Made by a program: the position numbers and the translations under genes | Assembly (NCBI GenBank): GCA_000435195.1 | Contig: FR880301.1 | Span: 1 to 17,718 of the forward strand | Direction of reading: 5' to 3' | DNA length: 17,718 nt | From: Clostridium sp. CAG:169 | GTDB taxonomy: Bacteria > Bacillota > Clostridia > Oscillospirales > Ruminococcaceae | Notes under the pieces: generated by a model | Databases searched by the model: none | Told to the model about the DNA's origin: nothing | What the model saw: the letters and a program-made list of their open reading frames with translations, nothing else | Shown here: one piece after another, positions 1-6,143 of the stretch | Layout: each line of letters opens with the position of its first letter | Position numbering within the stretch: position 1 is the first letter of the stretch

Positions 1-1
1 T

Positions 2-7
2 TGTCAA
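2..7 (-). promoter_or_regulatory. Second leftward -35 element at window edge
   Basis: Read on the minus strand, the first bases give a perfect TTGACA hexamer. Its -10 would lie outside the window. It sits about 120 bases downstream of the start expected from the promoter at 123-154, so the two look like tandem promoters. A hexamer alone is weak evidence; the tandem arrangement is an inference. Confidence 0.4.
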
Positions 8-122
8 GCTCTTTTTTCAAGATTTTTTGAACCGCTTTGGCTCAGCCTCTCGAAATTTCCTGACTGGCTCACCGTTTGGGTTCCTATCGGACCGCTCTGG
101 TGTGCCGCTCTCAGACAGCTCA

Positions 123-154
123 ATTATAATACCACGCCAACTTCTTTTTGTCAA
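123..154 (-). promoter_or_regulatory. Strong sigma-A promoter pointing out of the left edge
   Basis: On the minus strand a perfect -35 TTGACA (154-149) is followed after 17 bases by TATTAT (131-126), which runs into an overlapping TATAAT (128-123). The start would be near 119. No open reading frame with a ribosome binding site follows within the remaining bases. The gene served lies beyond the left edge. A near-consensus promoter followed by another TTGACA is typical of rRNA or tRNA operons. Confidence 0.75.
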
Positions 155-212
155 CACCTTTTTTGCCCTTTTTTTGACTTTTTTTGAAAAAATTGGATTT
201 TTCTTAAAAATA

Positions 213-255
213 GCAAACGAGCGGCAAAGCTTCTTTGCTTTCACCGCTCGTTTGC
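213..255 (-). terminator. Intrinsic terminator of the pyrK-pyrD-phosphatase operon
   Basis: A perfect 12-bp stem (213-224 with 244-255) contains a smaller inner hairpin (225-229 with 233-237). On the minus strand it is followed by a short U-rich tail. It begins just past the stop codon of the phosphatase gene, as expected for the operon terminator, and separates that operon from the leftward promoter at 123-154. Confidence 0.8.
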
Positions 256-265
256 TTATTGATGA

Positions 266-961
266 CTATGGCTTCTCAACTGCGTATGGGTCGGGATTTT
301 CAATCTGGTTCGGTTCAAAGCCGCGGGTGGTCAGATAGGTCCCATTCTTCATGTGCCGCCGGTCGTCGGCATACTCCATGCAGACAATCAGGTCATCATT
401 AAATAAGAACTTGCTCACCGAGGCGTTTGCCACCATTCCGTTGCTCATCTGCTCAAACGGCTTGCCGCTGACAAAATGAATATAGGAAGAAATAACGATC
501 CCGTGGCTGACCGCTACGATTACCTTGCCCTGATTTTGCCGAACGATTCGGTCCACCGTCTGCACAATGCGCTCGGACAGCTGCTTCATTGATTCTCCGC
601 CCGGGCAGCACAGCTGCGCAGGTGCATGATACATCGCCTGCATCACCTGCGGGTACTCCACCGCCAACTCGTCAAAGCGGCGTCCCTCCAACAATCCCCC
701 GTCCAGCTCGCTCAAGCCCGGCTCCACCACCGGCTCCAGCTTTTGCAGCCCGTGCATCTGGGCAATCATCTGCGCGGTCTGACGGGCGCGCAGCAGGGGA
801 CTGGTGTACAGCACATCCACCCGGGAAAGGCTGAACGCCATCCCCAGCATCTGTGACTGCTGCATCCCGGATTCATTTAGAGGGTTGTCCACGATTCCCT
901 GAAAGCGACCCTCCGAATTGCCTGCGGTCTCTCCATGTCTAATCAGATATAATATCGTCAT
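266..961 (-). CDS. Histidine phosphatase family protein (phosphoglycerate mutase-like)
   Basis: A 231-residue cytoplasmic phosphatase of the histidine phosphatase superfamily. The N-terminus carries the RHGE signature, with the phospho-accepting His9 and phosphate-binding Arg8. Arg58 and Arg60 lie in the SPLLRARQTA motif, Glu85 is the likely proton donor, and His153 (SHG motif) is the second catalytic histidine. The length fits the small GpmB/CobC/PhoE-like members. The substrate cannot be read from sequence. It is the third gene of the pyr operon, 85 bases... more precisely 39 bases after pyrD, so a nucleotide or nucleotide-sugar phosphatase role is conceivable but unproven. The only ATG in frame at this position has its nearest purine-rich site (977-985) about 15 bases upstream, so translation may partly depend on coupling to pyrD. 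Confidence 0.88.
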   Translation of the reverse strand: MTILYLIRHGETAGNSEGRFQGIVDNPLNESGMQQSQMLGMAFSLSRVDVLYTSPLLRARQTAQMIAQMHGLQKLEPVVEPGLSELDGGLLEGRRFDELAVEYPQVMQAMYHAPAQLCCPGGESMKQLSERIVQTVDRIVRQNQGKVIVAVSHGIVISSYIHFVSGKPFEQMSNGMVANASVSKFLFNDDLIVCMEYADDRRHMKNGTYLTTRGFEPNQIENPDPYAVEKP

Positions 962-1000
962 CGGGCGTTTGCCACATTCCTTCCCACATTGTTTGCGCTG

Positions 1001-1915
1001 TTACCAGGGCTGCACCGTACCCACAATCTCATTGATGTCCTTGACACCGTTGTCCTGCATCCACTGCTGCATCCCGTCGATGACCTCGATGGGTGCCTTT
1101 GGATTATAAAACATCGCTGCACCGATCTGGATTGCATTCGCGCCTGCCATCATCATCTCAATCGCATCCTGCCATTTTTCGATGCCGCCCATGCCAATCA
1201 CCGGAATCTTCACACGGTTGGCTACCTGCCAGACCATGCGCACCGCTACCGGAAAGATTGCCGGACCGGACAGACCGCCCACATTATTCTTTAAAATGGG
1301 TCGACGGGTGTTGATGTCGATTCTCATGCCCAGCAGGGTGTTGATCAGCGAAACAGCGTCGGCTCCCTGCGCCTCCACCGCCTGTGCAATCGAGGCGATG
1401 TCGGTAACATTCGGCGACAGCTTGACAATCATCGGCTTTTTGGCATAGCGGCGCACCTCCTTGACCACCTTTTCTGCACTTTCGCAGCTGGTGCCAAAGG
1501 CAGCTCCGCCCTGCTTTACGTTCGGGCAGGAGATGTTCAGCTCGAACATATCAATCTCACTTTCCGAAAGGCGCTCTGCAATGGCGCAGTAGTCCTCGAT
1601 GCAGCTGCCTGCGATGTTGGCAATCTTGACGGTGTCCTGCTGTGCCAGATACGGCAGGTCATGCTTTAGAAAATGCTCCACACCCGGATTTTGCAGACCG
1701 ACCGAATTGAGCATCCCGCTCGGGGTTTCGGCAATGCGCGGCGGCGGGTTGCCCAGACGCTCGCGGAAGGTCATCCCTTTAAGCGAAATACCACCCAGGC
1801 GGGACAACGGATAAACACATTCATACTCCCGACCAAAGCCAAAGCAGCCCGAGGCTGTGATGACCGGGTTTTTAAACTCCACCCCGGCGATGGATACCTT
1901 CATATTCTCATTCAT
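1001..1915 (-). CDS. pyrD: Dihydroorotate dehydrogenase catalytic subunit (class 1B)
   Basis: A 304-residue FMN enzyme that oxidises dihydroorotate to orotate in pyrimidine synthesis. Recognisable segments are the N-terminal substrate/FMN loop (NPVITASGCFGFG), the NISCPNVKQGG motif holding the class 1 catalytic cysteine, the GGLSGPAIFPVAVRM loop and the phosphate-binding GMGGI followed by AIQIGAA near the C-terminus. Pairing with pyrK marks it as class 1B, which passes electrons to NAD+. The ATG at 1915 is chosen because GGAAAGGGTGG lies just upstream and this start overlaps the pyrK stop by 8 bases (ATGAATGA), implying translational coupling. An upstream in-frame ATG would add eight unconserved residues inside pyrK. 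Confidence 0.96.
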   Translation of the reverse strand: MNENMKVSIAGVEFKNPVITASGCFGFGREYECVYPLSRLGGISLKGMTFRERLGNPPPRIAETPSGMLNSVGLQNPGVEHFLKHDLPYLAQQDTVKIANIAGSCIEDYCAIAERLSESEIDMFELNISCPNVKQGGAAFGTSCESAEKVVKEVRRYAKKPMIVKLSPNVTDIASIAQAVEAQGADAVSLINTLLGMRIDINTRRPILKNNVGGLSGPAIFPVAVRMVWQVANRVKIPVIGMGGIEKWQDAIEMMMAGANAIQIGAAMFYNPKAPIEVIDGMQQWMQDNGVKDINEIVGTVQPW

Positions 1916-2675
1916 CGAATACCACCCTTTCCGCATCAAACACCGGACCGTCCTTGCAGACGTGCAGATAGGTCACCGAGCCGTCCTCGCGGCGGATCGG
2001 CGTTGCACATCCCAGGCACGCGCCCACACCGCAAGCCATCCGCTCCTCCAGCGATACCTCGCAGCGCACGCCGTACTGCGCACACATCTGCGCAACAAAC
2101 TTGAGCATCACCTTCGGTCCGCAGGCATAGACGATGTCCGGCTTTTCCTCCTCCAGACGCTGCCGCAGCAGGTCGGTGACTAAGCCGTGGTGACCTGCCG
2201 AGCCGTCGTCGGTTGCCAGCATCACCCGCACGCCGTATTTTTCAAAGTCCTGTGTCAGCACGATCTTGCCCGCATCGCGAAAGCCCAGGATGGCAGTCGC
2301 ATTGCCTGCATAGTGCTTGGCTGTTTGCAGCATAGGAGGCACACCGATGCCGCCTCCCACCACAACTGCCTTTTTTTGTGGGTCCAGCAGTGTAAAGCCG
2401 TTGCCCAGCGGTCCCATCACGTCGATGGAGTCTCCCTCGCGCAGCTGTGCCATTGCACGGGTGCCCTCGCCGCGCACATCAAACAGGATGCGCAGGCTAT
2501 CCCCTTCCACCTCGCAGATGGAGATGGGACGGCGCAGTGTAAAGCCCGGCAGGCGGATGTGTACAAACTGCCCTGCCTTCGAGCGCTGTGCCAGCTGCGG
2601 ACATTCAATGGTAAAATCGCACATACTGCCTGTACCCACATGGCTGATGCGATAGATTCCCTGCAAATATTCCAT
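1908..2675 (-). CDS. pyrK: Dihydroorotate dehydrogenase electron transfer subunit
   Basis: A 255-residue iron-sulfur flavoprotein that accepts electrons from PyrD and reduces NAD+. The FAD-binding domain shows RRPISICEV (about 48-56). The nucleotide-binding region begins with GGGIGVPPM (107-115) and includes YACGP (183-187). The C-terminal 2Fe-2S site has Cys215, Cys220, Cys223 and Cys240, the usual C-x4-C-x2-C-x16-C pattern. The frame stays open 73 codons further upstream, but that segment crosses the promoter and is not conserved. The ATG at 2675 has GGGAAGG immediately before it and gives the family's normal length. First gene of the operon with pyrD and the phosphatase. Confidence 0.95.
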   Translation of the reverse strand: MEYLQGIYRISHVGTGSMCDFTIECPQLAQRSKAGQFVHIRLPGFTLRRPISICEVEGDSLRILFDVRGEGTRAMAQLREGDSIDVMGPLGNGFTLLDPQKKAVVVGGGIGVPPMLQTAKHYAGNATAILGFRDAGKIVLTQDFEKYGVRVMLATDDGSAGHHGLVTDLLRQRLEEEKPDIVYACGPKVMLKFVAQMCAQYGVRCEVSLEERMACGVGACLGCATPIRREDGSVTYLHVCKDGPVFDAERVVFDE

Positions 2676-2731
2676 GACCTTCCCGTCCTTTTTCGTTGTT
2701 TTTCGGGGTTTCCCCGGATTCCTTCCATAAT

Positions 2732-2761
2732 ATAATAATATGAAACCCACCCGTTTGACAA
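2732..2761 (-). promoter_or_regulatory. Promoter of the pyrK operon
   Basis: On the minus strand -35 TTGTCA (2761-2756) and -10 TATTAT (2737-2732) are 18 bases apart. Neighbouring AT-rich hexamers allow slightly shifted -10 choices. The leader to the pyrK ATG is only about 50 bases, too short for a classical PyrR attenuator. I see no obvious terminator hairpin in it. Confidence 0.65.
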
Positions 2762-2817
2762 GACCCTGTGCGCTTTTTCTTCTCCCCGTCGCTTTGCTGT
2801 TTTTGTGGATTTCTCCC

Positions 2818-2846
2818 TTGCATCCCACTGCCTGATGGTGTATAAT
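2818..2846 (+). promoter_or_regulatory. Promoter of queT
   Basis: -35 TTGCAT (2818-2823) and a perfect -10 TATAAT (2841-2846) are separated by 17 bases. The expected start is near 2853. It is divergent from the pyrK promoter, about 57 bases away. Confidence 0.8.
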
Positions 2847-2852
2847 AGGGAG

Positions 2853-2926
2853 CGCATCCGACCTGCGGCAACAGCCGGGCGCAGTCAGTCGCAAGTTCCT
2901 GACTTAAAAACACACTACGAAAGGAA
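2853..2926 (+). promoter_or_regulatory. Structured queT leader, possible translational switch
   Basis: The roughly 80-base leader folds into a hairpin CGGC-AACA-GCCG (2866-2877), which competes with CTGCG/CGCAG (2863-2867 with 2880-2884). It also forms a 6-bp stem AGTCAG/CTGACT (2883-2888 with 2899-2904) followed by an A-rich stretch. TTCCT at 2896-2900 overlaps that stem and is complementary to AGGAA (2922-2926), the Shine-Dalgarno site of queT. Stem formation and ribosome-site masking therefore exclude each other. Known queT leaders often hold preQ1 riboswitches. I could not match this one to the class I consensus and cannot test class II or III by eye. Confidence 0.4.
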
Positions 2927-2934
2927 AATCGAAT

Positions 2935-3486
2935 ATGAGAAACAACACTGTCAGGAAGATGGCGGTCAATGCGATGGTTGCAGCGCTCTACTTTGTGCTG
3001 AGCCTGCCGTTTATGACCTTTATCTTCGGACCGGTGCAGTTGCGCGTTTCCGAGGCGTTCACCCTGCTGCCGGTCTTTTCGTCCACCCCCATCGCCGGTC
3101 TCACCCTCGGGTGCGTGCTGGTCAACACACTGGGGGTCTTTACCAAAGCCAACATTCTCGGTCCGCTCGACGTCCTGTTCGGCTCGGCTGCGACCCTGCT
3201 GGCTGCCTTTTTGACCCATCAGCTGCGCGGTGTGCGCATCAAGGGTCTTCCCTTTTTATCCGCTTTGATGCCGGTTTTAGTCAACGGCATCGTCATCGGA
3301 CTGGAGCTGACCTTTGTCATCTCCGGCTCGTTTAATCTGCCCATCTTTTTAATCAACGCCGGACAGGTTGCACTGGGCGAAGCGATTGCCTGCTTTGTGC
3401 TGGGATTGCCGATGGTCCGTGCATTGGAAAAAACCGGCTTGGGCAACAAGCTGTTTGCCGACAGCACCCTGCATAAAATCGCCTAA
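2935..3486 (+). CDS. queT: QueT family ECF transporter substrate-binding subunit
   Basis: A 183-residue, very hydrophobic membrane protein of the QueT family. These are S components of energy-coupling factor transporters linked to uptake of queuosine precursors. Family features visible are VQLRVSEAFTLLPVF near the N-terminus (about 37-51), the GLTLGC segment, the LDVLFGSAATLLAA segment in the middle, and PVLVNGIVIGLEL later. About six membrane segments can be drawn. No ATPase or EcfT gene is present here, so it presumably shares an EcfAA'T module encoded elsewhere (group II). AAAGGA (2920-2925) lies 9 bases before the ATG. It is monocistronic: own promoter, own terminator. The substrate is inferred from family resemblance only. 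Confidence 0.85.
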   Translation: MRNNTVRKMAVNAMVAALYFVLSLPFMTFIFGPVQLRVSEAFTLLPVFSSTPIAGLTLGCVLVNTLGVFTKANILGPLDVLFGSAATLLAAFLTHQLRGVRIKGLPFLSALMPVLVNGIVIGLELTFVISGSFNLPIFLINAGQVALGEAIACFVLGLPMVRALEKTGLGNKLFADSTLHKIA

Positions 3487-3506
3487 ATCATCCTCTCGAG
3501 CTTGCC

Positions 3507-3542
3507 AAAGCCCTTCAGCACACACGCTGAGGGGCTTTTTTT
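3507..3542 (+). terminator. Intrinsic terminator of queT
   Basis: A 13-bp stem with one G-T wobble (3507-3519 with 3526-3538), a 6-base loop and a run of seven T at its end. It starts about 20 bases after the queT stop codon. Confidence 0.9.
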
Positions 3543-3545
3543 CAT

Positions 3546-3575
3546 TTGCCAGCATCGACCCTGCCGTGCTATCAT
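3546..3575 (+). promoter_or_regulatory. Probable promoter of the repeat-bearing gene
   Basis: -35 TTGCCA (3546-3551) and -10 TATCAT (3570-3575) lie 18 bases apart, directly after the queT terminator. A second candidate -10, TAGAAT, overlaps at 3575-3580. It matches moderately, but position and separation from the upstream terminator support it. Confidence 0.45.
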
Positions 3576-3619
3576 AGAATCATACTATCAAGTCCCATCA
3601 CCCCAAAAGGAGCAAAATT

Positions 3620-4246
3620 ATGACCGAATATATCCTCCCCCGTCTGCCTGCCCAAAGCGATGCCCGCCGGTTTTCCACCCTCAGCGCACCGCTGCTGTTT
3701 TGCCACTACCTAAAAGGGCAGCAGCCGACCACCAGCCAACCGACCGCCAGCCAACCGACCACGCAGCCGGAGTTGACCACGCAACAGACGTTGACAGGGC
3801 AACAGACGTTGACCACGCAACAGACGTTGACAGGTCAACGCCTGGAGGCGTTGACCTTTGTTACCTTGACCGGCTGCCGCTGTGGTGAAGCCGAGGTCGA
3901 AAAGGACAGCGGCTGCAACGACCGGCTTTCCTTCTACCTTGCCTGCTTTGAAGTCTCTCCCCAGCCGGATTGGCAGTTTTGCCTTGCCCTGTCGGACGAA
4001 GCTTGTGCACAACCCCTTGTAACAGCCGTCTGTTCTGCCCAGCACGCCTCAACAAGCGATCCACACATCACCATCAGCCGCAGCGGAGGTGAAAACCTCG
4101 AAGGTGTCTTTTGGGGTGTGCTGATAGAATTTCCGATTTCGCTGCTAAAGGGCTGTCCGTCTCCCATCCTGCACCTGTGCTACCGCCGCGGCGAGGTGCT
4201 TTCCTCCCCCTTTGCCGACGGCTCTGCCCGACTACACTGCATTTAA
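3620..4246 (+). CDS. Hypothetical protein with Thr/Gln-rich tandem repeats
   Basis: An unrecognised 208-residue protein. AAGGAG (3607-3612) precedes the ATG by 7 bases, and the gene lies between a terminator and the MATE promoter. Residues about 35-75 are a low-complexity linker: QPTTS-type pentapeptides, then LTTQQT/LTGQQT hexapeptides encoded by tandem DNA repeats. The flanks look folded and contain many Cys. There is no signal peptide or membrane segment. The C-terminal part (FWGVLIEFPISLLKG, then YRRGE) and the DSGCNDRLSFYL segment faintly recall the CBM9-like beta-sandwich proteins of Clostridia (DSC-E-F and W-x-IP-x-x-L patterns). If so, the repeat may have expanded inside a domain loop. 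That resemblance is by eye and weak; function is unknown. Confidence 0.7.
   Translation: MTEYILPRLPAQSDARRFSTLSAPLLFCHYLKGQQPTTSQPTASQPTTQPELTTQQTLTGQQTLTTQQTLTGQRLEALTFVTLTGCRCGEAEVEKDSGCNDRLSFYLACFEVSPQPDWQFCLALSDEACAQPLVTAVCSAQHASTSDPHITISRSGGENLEGVFWGVLIEFPISLLKGCPSPILHLCYRRGEVLSSPFADGSARLHCI
3722..3766 (+). repeat. 15-bp tandem repeat, three units
   Basis: Three 15-base units built on CAGCCAACCGACC encode QPTTS, QPTAS and QPTTQ. The unit is a multiple of three, so copy-number change keeps the reading frame. It lies just before the 18-bp array. Confidence 0.7.
3773..3844 (+). repeat. 18-bp tandem repeat, about four units
   Basis: Units begin at 3773, 3791, 3809 and 3827, each starting TTGAC. 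Units 1 and 3 are identical. Unit 2 differs at three positions, and unit 4 is degenerate at its end. There is thus also a 36-base higher-order period. They encode LTTQQT, LTGQQT, LTTQQT and LTGQRL in frame. Confidence 0.9.
3834..3855. repeat. 9-bp inverted repeat at the end of the repeat array
   Basis: GTCAACGCC (3834-3842) and GGCGTTGAC (3847-3855) are perfect inverted copies around a 4-base loop. GTCAACG also pairs with CGTTGAC at 3825-3831, so alternative hairpins are possible within the coding sequence. Confidence 0.75.
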
Positions 4247-4338
4247 TTTGCAGCATGCAGAATAAATGCCAAATCGACGGGATTTAGCAGACATTCTGAA
4301 AACTACGGTAAAAAGTCCAACGAAAATGAGCAGGGGTA

Positions 4339-4369
4339 TTGACCTTACAGTTACTGTATCGTTTATGCT
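4339..4369 (+). promoter_or_regulatory. MerR-type promoter/operator of the MATE gene
   Basis: -35 TTGACC (4339-4344) and -10 TATGCT (4364-4369) are 19 bases apart, longer than the usual 17. Centred between them is a 13-base dyad, TACAGT-T-ACTGTA with shared centre (4346-4358). A long spacer with a central palindrome is the hallmark of promoters activated by MerR-family regulators, which twist the DNA to realign the two boxes. No regulator gene is in the window. The start would be near 4376, leaving a short leader before the ribosome site. Confidence 0.6.
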
Positions 4370-4400
4370 AACAACAGAACTGTTAAGGAGGAATCTGCAA

Positions 4401-5732
4401 ATGCCAAGTGAAAATGCCTACAGCCAGCCGGTCACTTTAAAAAACGTGCTGAAATTTGCTGTACCCACCATCGTGATGACCGTCTTCATGTCATTTTACA
4501 CCATGATTGACGGCTTGTTCGTCTCCAACCTGCTGGGAACCGATGCACTGTCTGCAATCAATTTAAGCGCCCCCATTATCTCATTGGTGACTGCTGTTTC
4601 GACCATGCTTGCCACCGGCGGAAGTGCCGTCATTATGAAAAAAGCCGGAGAAGGGAAAATCGAAGAGGCTCATCGGGACTTTACCTTTCTGATTCTGGTC
4701 AATATCGGCGTCGGTATCCTGATGTCACTGCTCGGCTATGCCCTGATGGACAAAATCTTTGCCGGTATGGGTCTTTCCCAAAAGGTGTTTGACTACTGCC
4801 ACGCTTACCTGAGCCGTTACCTGTTGTTCACAGTACCGATTTTGCTGATGAACAACTTTACTTTGTACATGATTGCCAGTGGACGTTCCACCCTGTCGAT
4901 GCTCTCCTCCATCACCGGCGATGTGCTCAATATCCTGCTCGACTACCTGCTTATTGAGGTATTCCAGATGGGCATTGCGGGTGCTGCCATTGCCACCGGC
5001 TTGGGATACTCGGTGACTGCCGTGGTGGGAACGCTGCTGTTTTCCAATCGCAGCCAACTGCTGCACTTTGTCAGACCCGGACATTGCCTCAAAACGTTGG
5101 TGCAGGCAGCTGCAAACGGCAGCTCGGAGATGGCGACTGCTCTGGTCACCGGCATCGTAAACCTGATGTTCAACTGGACCATGCTGCACTATGTGGGCGA
5201 AGACGGTGTCGCTGCCATCACCATCATCATGTATGTATTGATGTTTGCCACCTCGTTGTACACCGGCTATTCCTACGGGGTAGCTCCCATGGTCAGCTTT
5301 TATTACGGTGAACAAAACCGCGCCAAGCTCAAGCGCCTGGTTTCCATCAGTTTTCGCCTGATTGGAGCGATGGCAGTGATGATGCTGCTGCTCTCCCAGT
5401 TGGCAACCCGCCCGCTGGTGTCTATCTTTGCCCGCCCGGGCAACCCGGTCTACGACCTTGCAGTAACAGGCAACCGCATCTGCTCGATTGCATTGCTGTT
5501 CATCGGCTTTAACGTTTTTGCCAGCGGGATGTTCACCGCCCTGTCCAACGGCATCGTATCTGCCATCCTGGCTTTTTCCCGCTCGTTTGTCTTTATGATT
5601 ATCGCCATGTTGACCCTGCCTGCTCTGCTGGGCGTAACCGGTGTGTGGCTGGCAAATCCGATTGCCGAACTGGCTGCAATCGGTCTGGCAACCTTCATGC
5701 TGGTGCGCTATCGCAAGCGGTATGGCTACTAA
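4401..5732 (+). CDS. MATE family multidrug/cation efflux transporter
   Basis: A 443-residue inner-membrane exporter of the MATE type (MOP superfamily), coupled to a sodium or proton gradient. About twelve hydrophobic segments are visible, in two similar halves. The N-terminal half contains PTIVMTVFMSFYTMIDGLF (about 18-36) and the typical LSAPIISLV. The second half has YGVAPMVSFYYGEQN. Length is normal. The upstream frame is open from 4266, but it runs through the promoter; the ATG at 4401 has a near-perfect AAGGAGG (4385-4391) nine bases before it. Expression is probably induced through the MerR-type operator upstream. The substrate is unknown; MepA-like drug export is the nearest guess. Confidence 0.92.
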   Translation: MPSENAYSQPVTLKNVLKFAVPTIVMTVFMSFYTMIDGLFVSNLLGTDALSAINLSAPIISLVTAVSTMLATGGSAVIMKKAGEGKIEEAHRDFTFLILVNIGVGILMSLLGYALMDKIFAGMGLSQKVFDYCHAYLSRYLLFTVPILLMNNFTLYMIASGRSTLSMLSSITGDVLNILLDYLLIEVFQMGIAGAAIATGLGYSVTAVVGTLLFSNRSQLLHFVRPGHCLKTLVQAAANGSSEMATALVTGIVNLMFNWTMLHYVGEDGVAAITIIMYVLMFATSLYTGYSYGVAPMVSFYYGEQNRAKLKRLVSISFRLIGAMAVMMLLLSQLATRPLVSIFARPGNPVYDLAVTGNRICSIALLFIGFNVFASGMFTALSNGIVSAILAFSRSFVFMIIAMLTLPALLGVTGVWLANPIAELAAIGLATFMLVRYRKRYGY

Positions 5733-5766
5733 ATCTGCCGAATTTTCACCTGTAATTGAAATAGAT

Positions 5767-5811
5767 AAAAAAGGCAGCTATCTGAAATTTGCTCAGATAG
5801 CTGCCTTTTTT
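5767..5811. terminator. Bidirectional terminator after the MATE gene
   Basis: A perfect 19-bp stem (5767-5785 with 5793-5811) with a 7-base loop, A-run on one side and T-run on the other. It ends MATE transcription and could also stop leftward read-through from the tRNA region. Confidence 0.92.
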
Positions 5812-5880
5812 ATTCGGAGCATTATAGAATTTCTGTCGACGACATCATCCCGTAGATATACGGAAATAAAACAAAGCAAA

Positions 5881-5913
5881 AAGATGCAGCCGATAAAAAT
5901 CGCACAGCATCTT
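5881..5913 (-). terminator. Possible second terminator downstream of tRNA-Arg
   Basis: AAGATGC (5881-5887) pairs with GCATCTT (5907-5913), and CGAT (5891-5894) pairs with ATCG (5899-5902) around AAAA, with a small internal loop. On the minus strand it is followed by an interrupted T-rich stretch. It would back up the terminator at 5926-5958. Confidence 0.4.
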
Positions 5914-5925
5914 CCCATATACAAC

Positions 5926-5958
5926 AAAAAGCACCACAAAAAACTTGTGGTGCTTTTT
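5926..5958 (-). terminator. Intrinsic terminator of tRNA-Arg
   Basis: A perfect 14-bp stem (5926-5939 with 5945-5958) with a 5-base loop, ending in T-runs. It begins four bases after the 3' end of the tRNA on the minus strand. Confidence 0.88.
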
Positions 5959-5961
5959 GCT

Positions 5962-6038
5962 TGGCGCGCTTGAAGGGACTCGAACCCCCGACCTACTGGT
6001 TCGTAGCCAGTCACTCTATCCAGCTGAGCTACAAGCGC
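5962..6038 (-). tRNA. tRNA-Arg (anticodon ACG)
   Basis: On the minus strand the sequence folds as a complete cloverleaf. The acceptor stem pairs GCGCTTG with CAAGCGC, followed by discriminator G and an encoded CCA. The D arm starts GCTCAG. The anticodon stem ACTGG/CCAGT encloses CTACGAA, so the anticodon is ACG. The T arm contains GGTTCGAGTCC. The length is 77 bases with CCA. The first anticodon base would be edited to inosine by TadA to read CGU, CGC and CGA. It is a single gene with its own promoter and terminator. Confidence 0.97.
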
Positions 6039-6086
6039 AGATGCTATTGTTCTGCTGATGGAATCTGTATCGCAATCAGCTTTACT

Positions 6087-6115
6087 ATAATAACATCTAA
6101 AAAAAGTTTTGTCAA
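6087..6115 (-). promoter_or_regulatory. Promoter of tRNA-Arg
   Basis: On the minus strand a perfect TTGACA (6115-6110) and TATTAT (6092-6087) are 17 bases apart. The start near 6080 leaves about 40 bases of leader to the mature tRNA. The same hexamer pair and spacing occur at the leftward promoter at 126-154. Confidence 0.85.
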
Positions 6116-6143
6116 GGGTTTTGGGAAAGTTTTTTAAATTTTT

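Noticed and set aside
17..338. Overlapping short reading frames on both strands at the left end
   Set aside because: They cross the promoter at 123-154 and the terminator at 213-255, have low-complexity composition and no ribosome site.
2605..3335. Frames overlapping the pyrK/queT divergent region
   Set aside because: They are shadows crossing two promoters with no family resemblance or ribosome site.
5812..5835. TATAAT on the minus strand near 5821-5826
   Set aside because: No -35 at proper spacing, and transcription would run straight into the strong bidirectional terminator at 5767-5811.
5836..5866. Small CCGTA/TACGG hairpin near the tRNA gene as an attachment site
   Set aside because: No duplicated tRNA end and no integrase nearby; a five-base stem is readily expected by chance.
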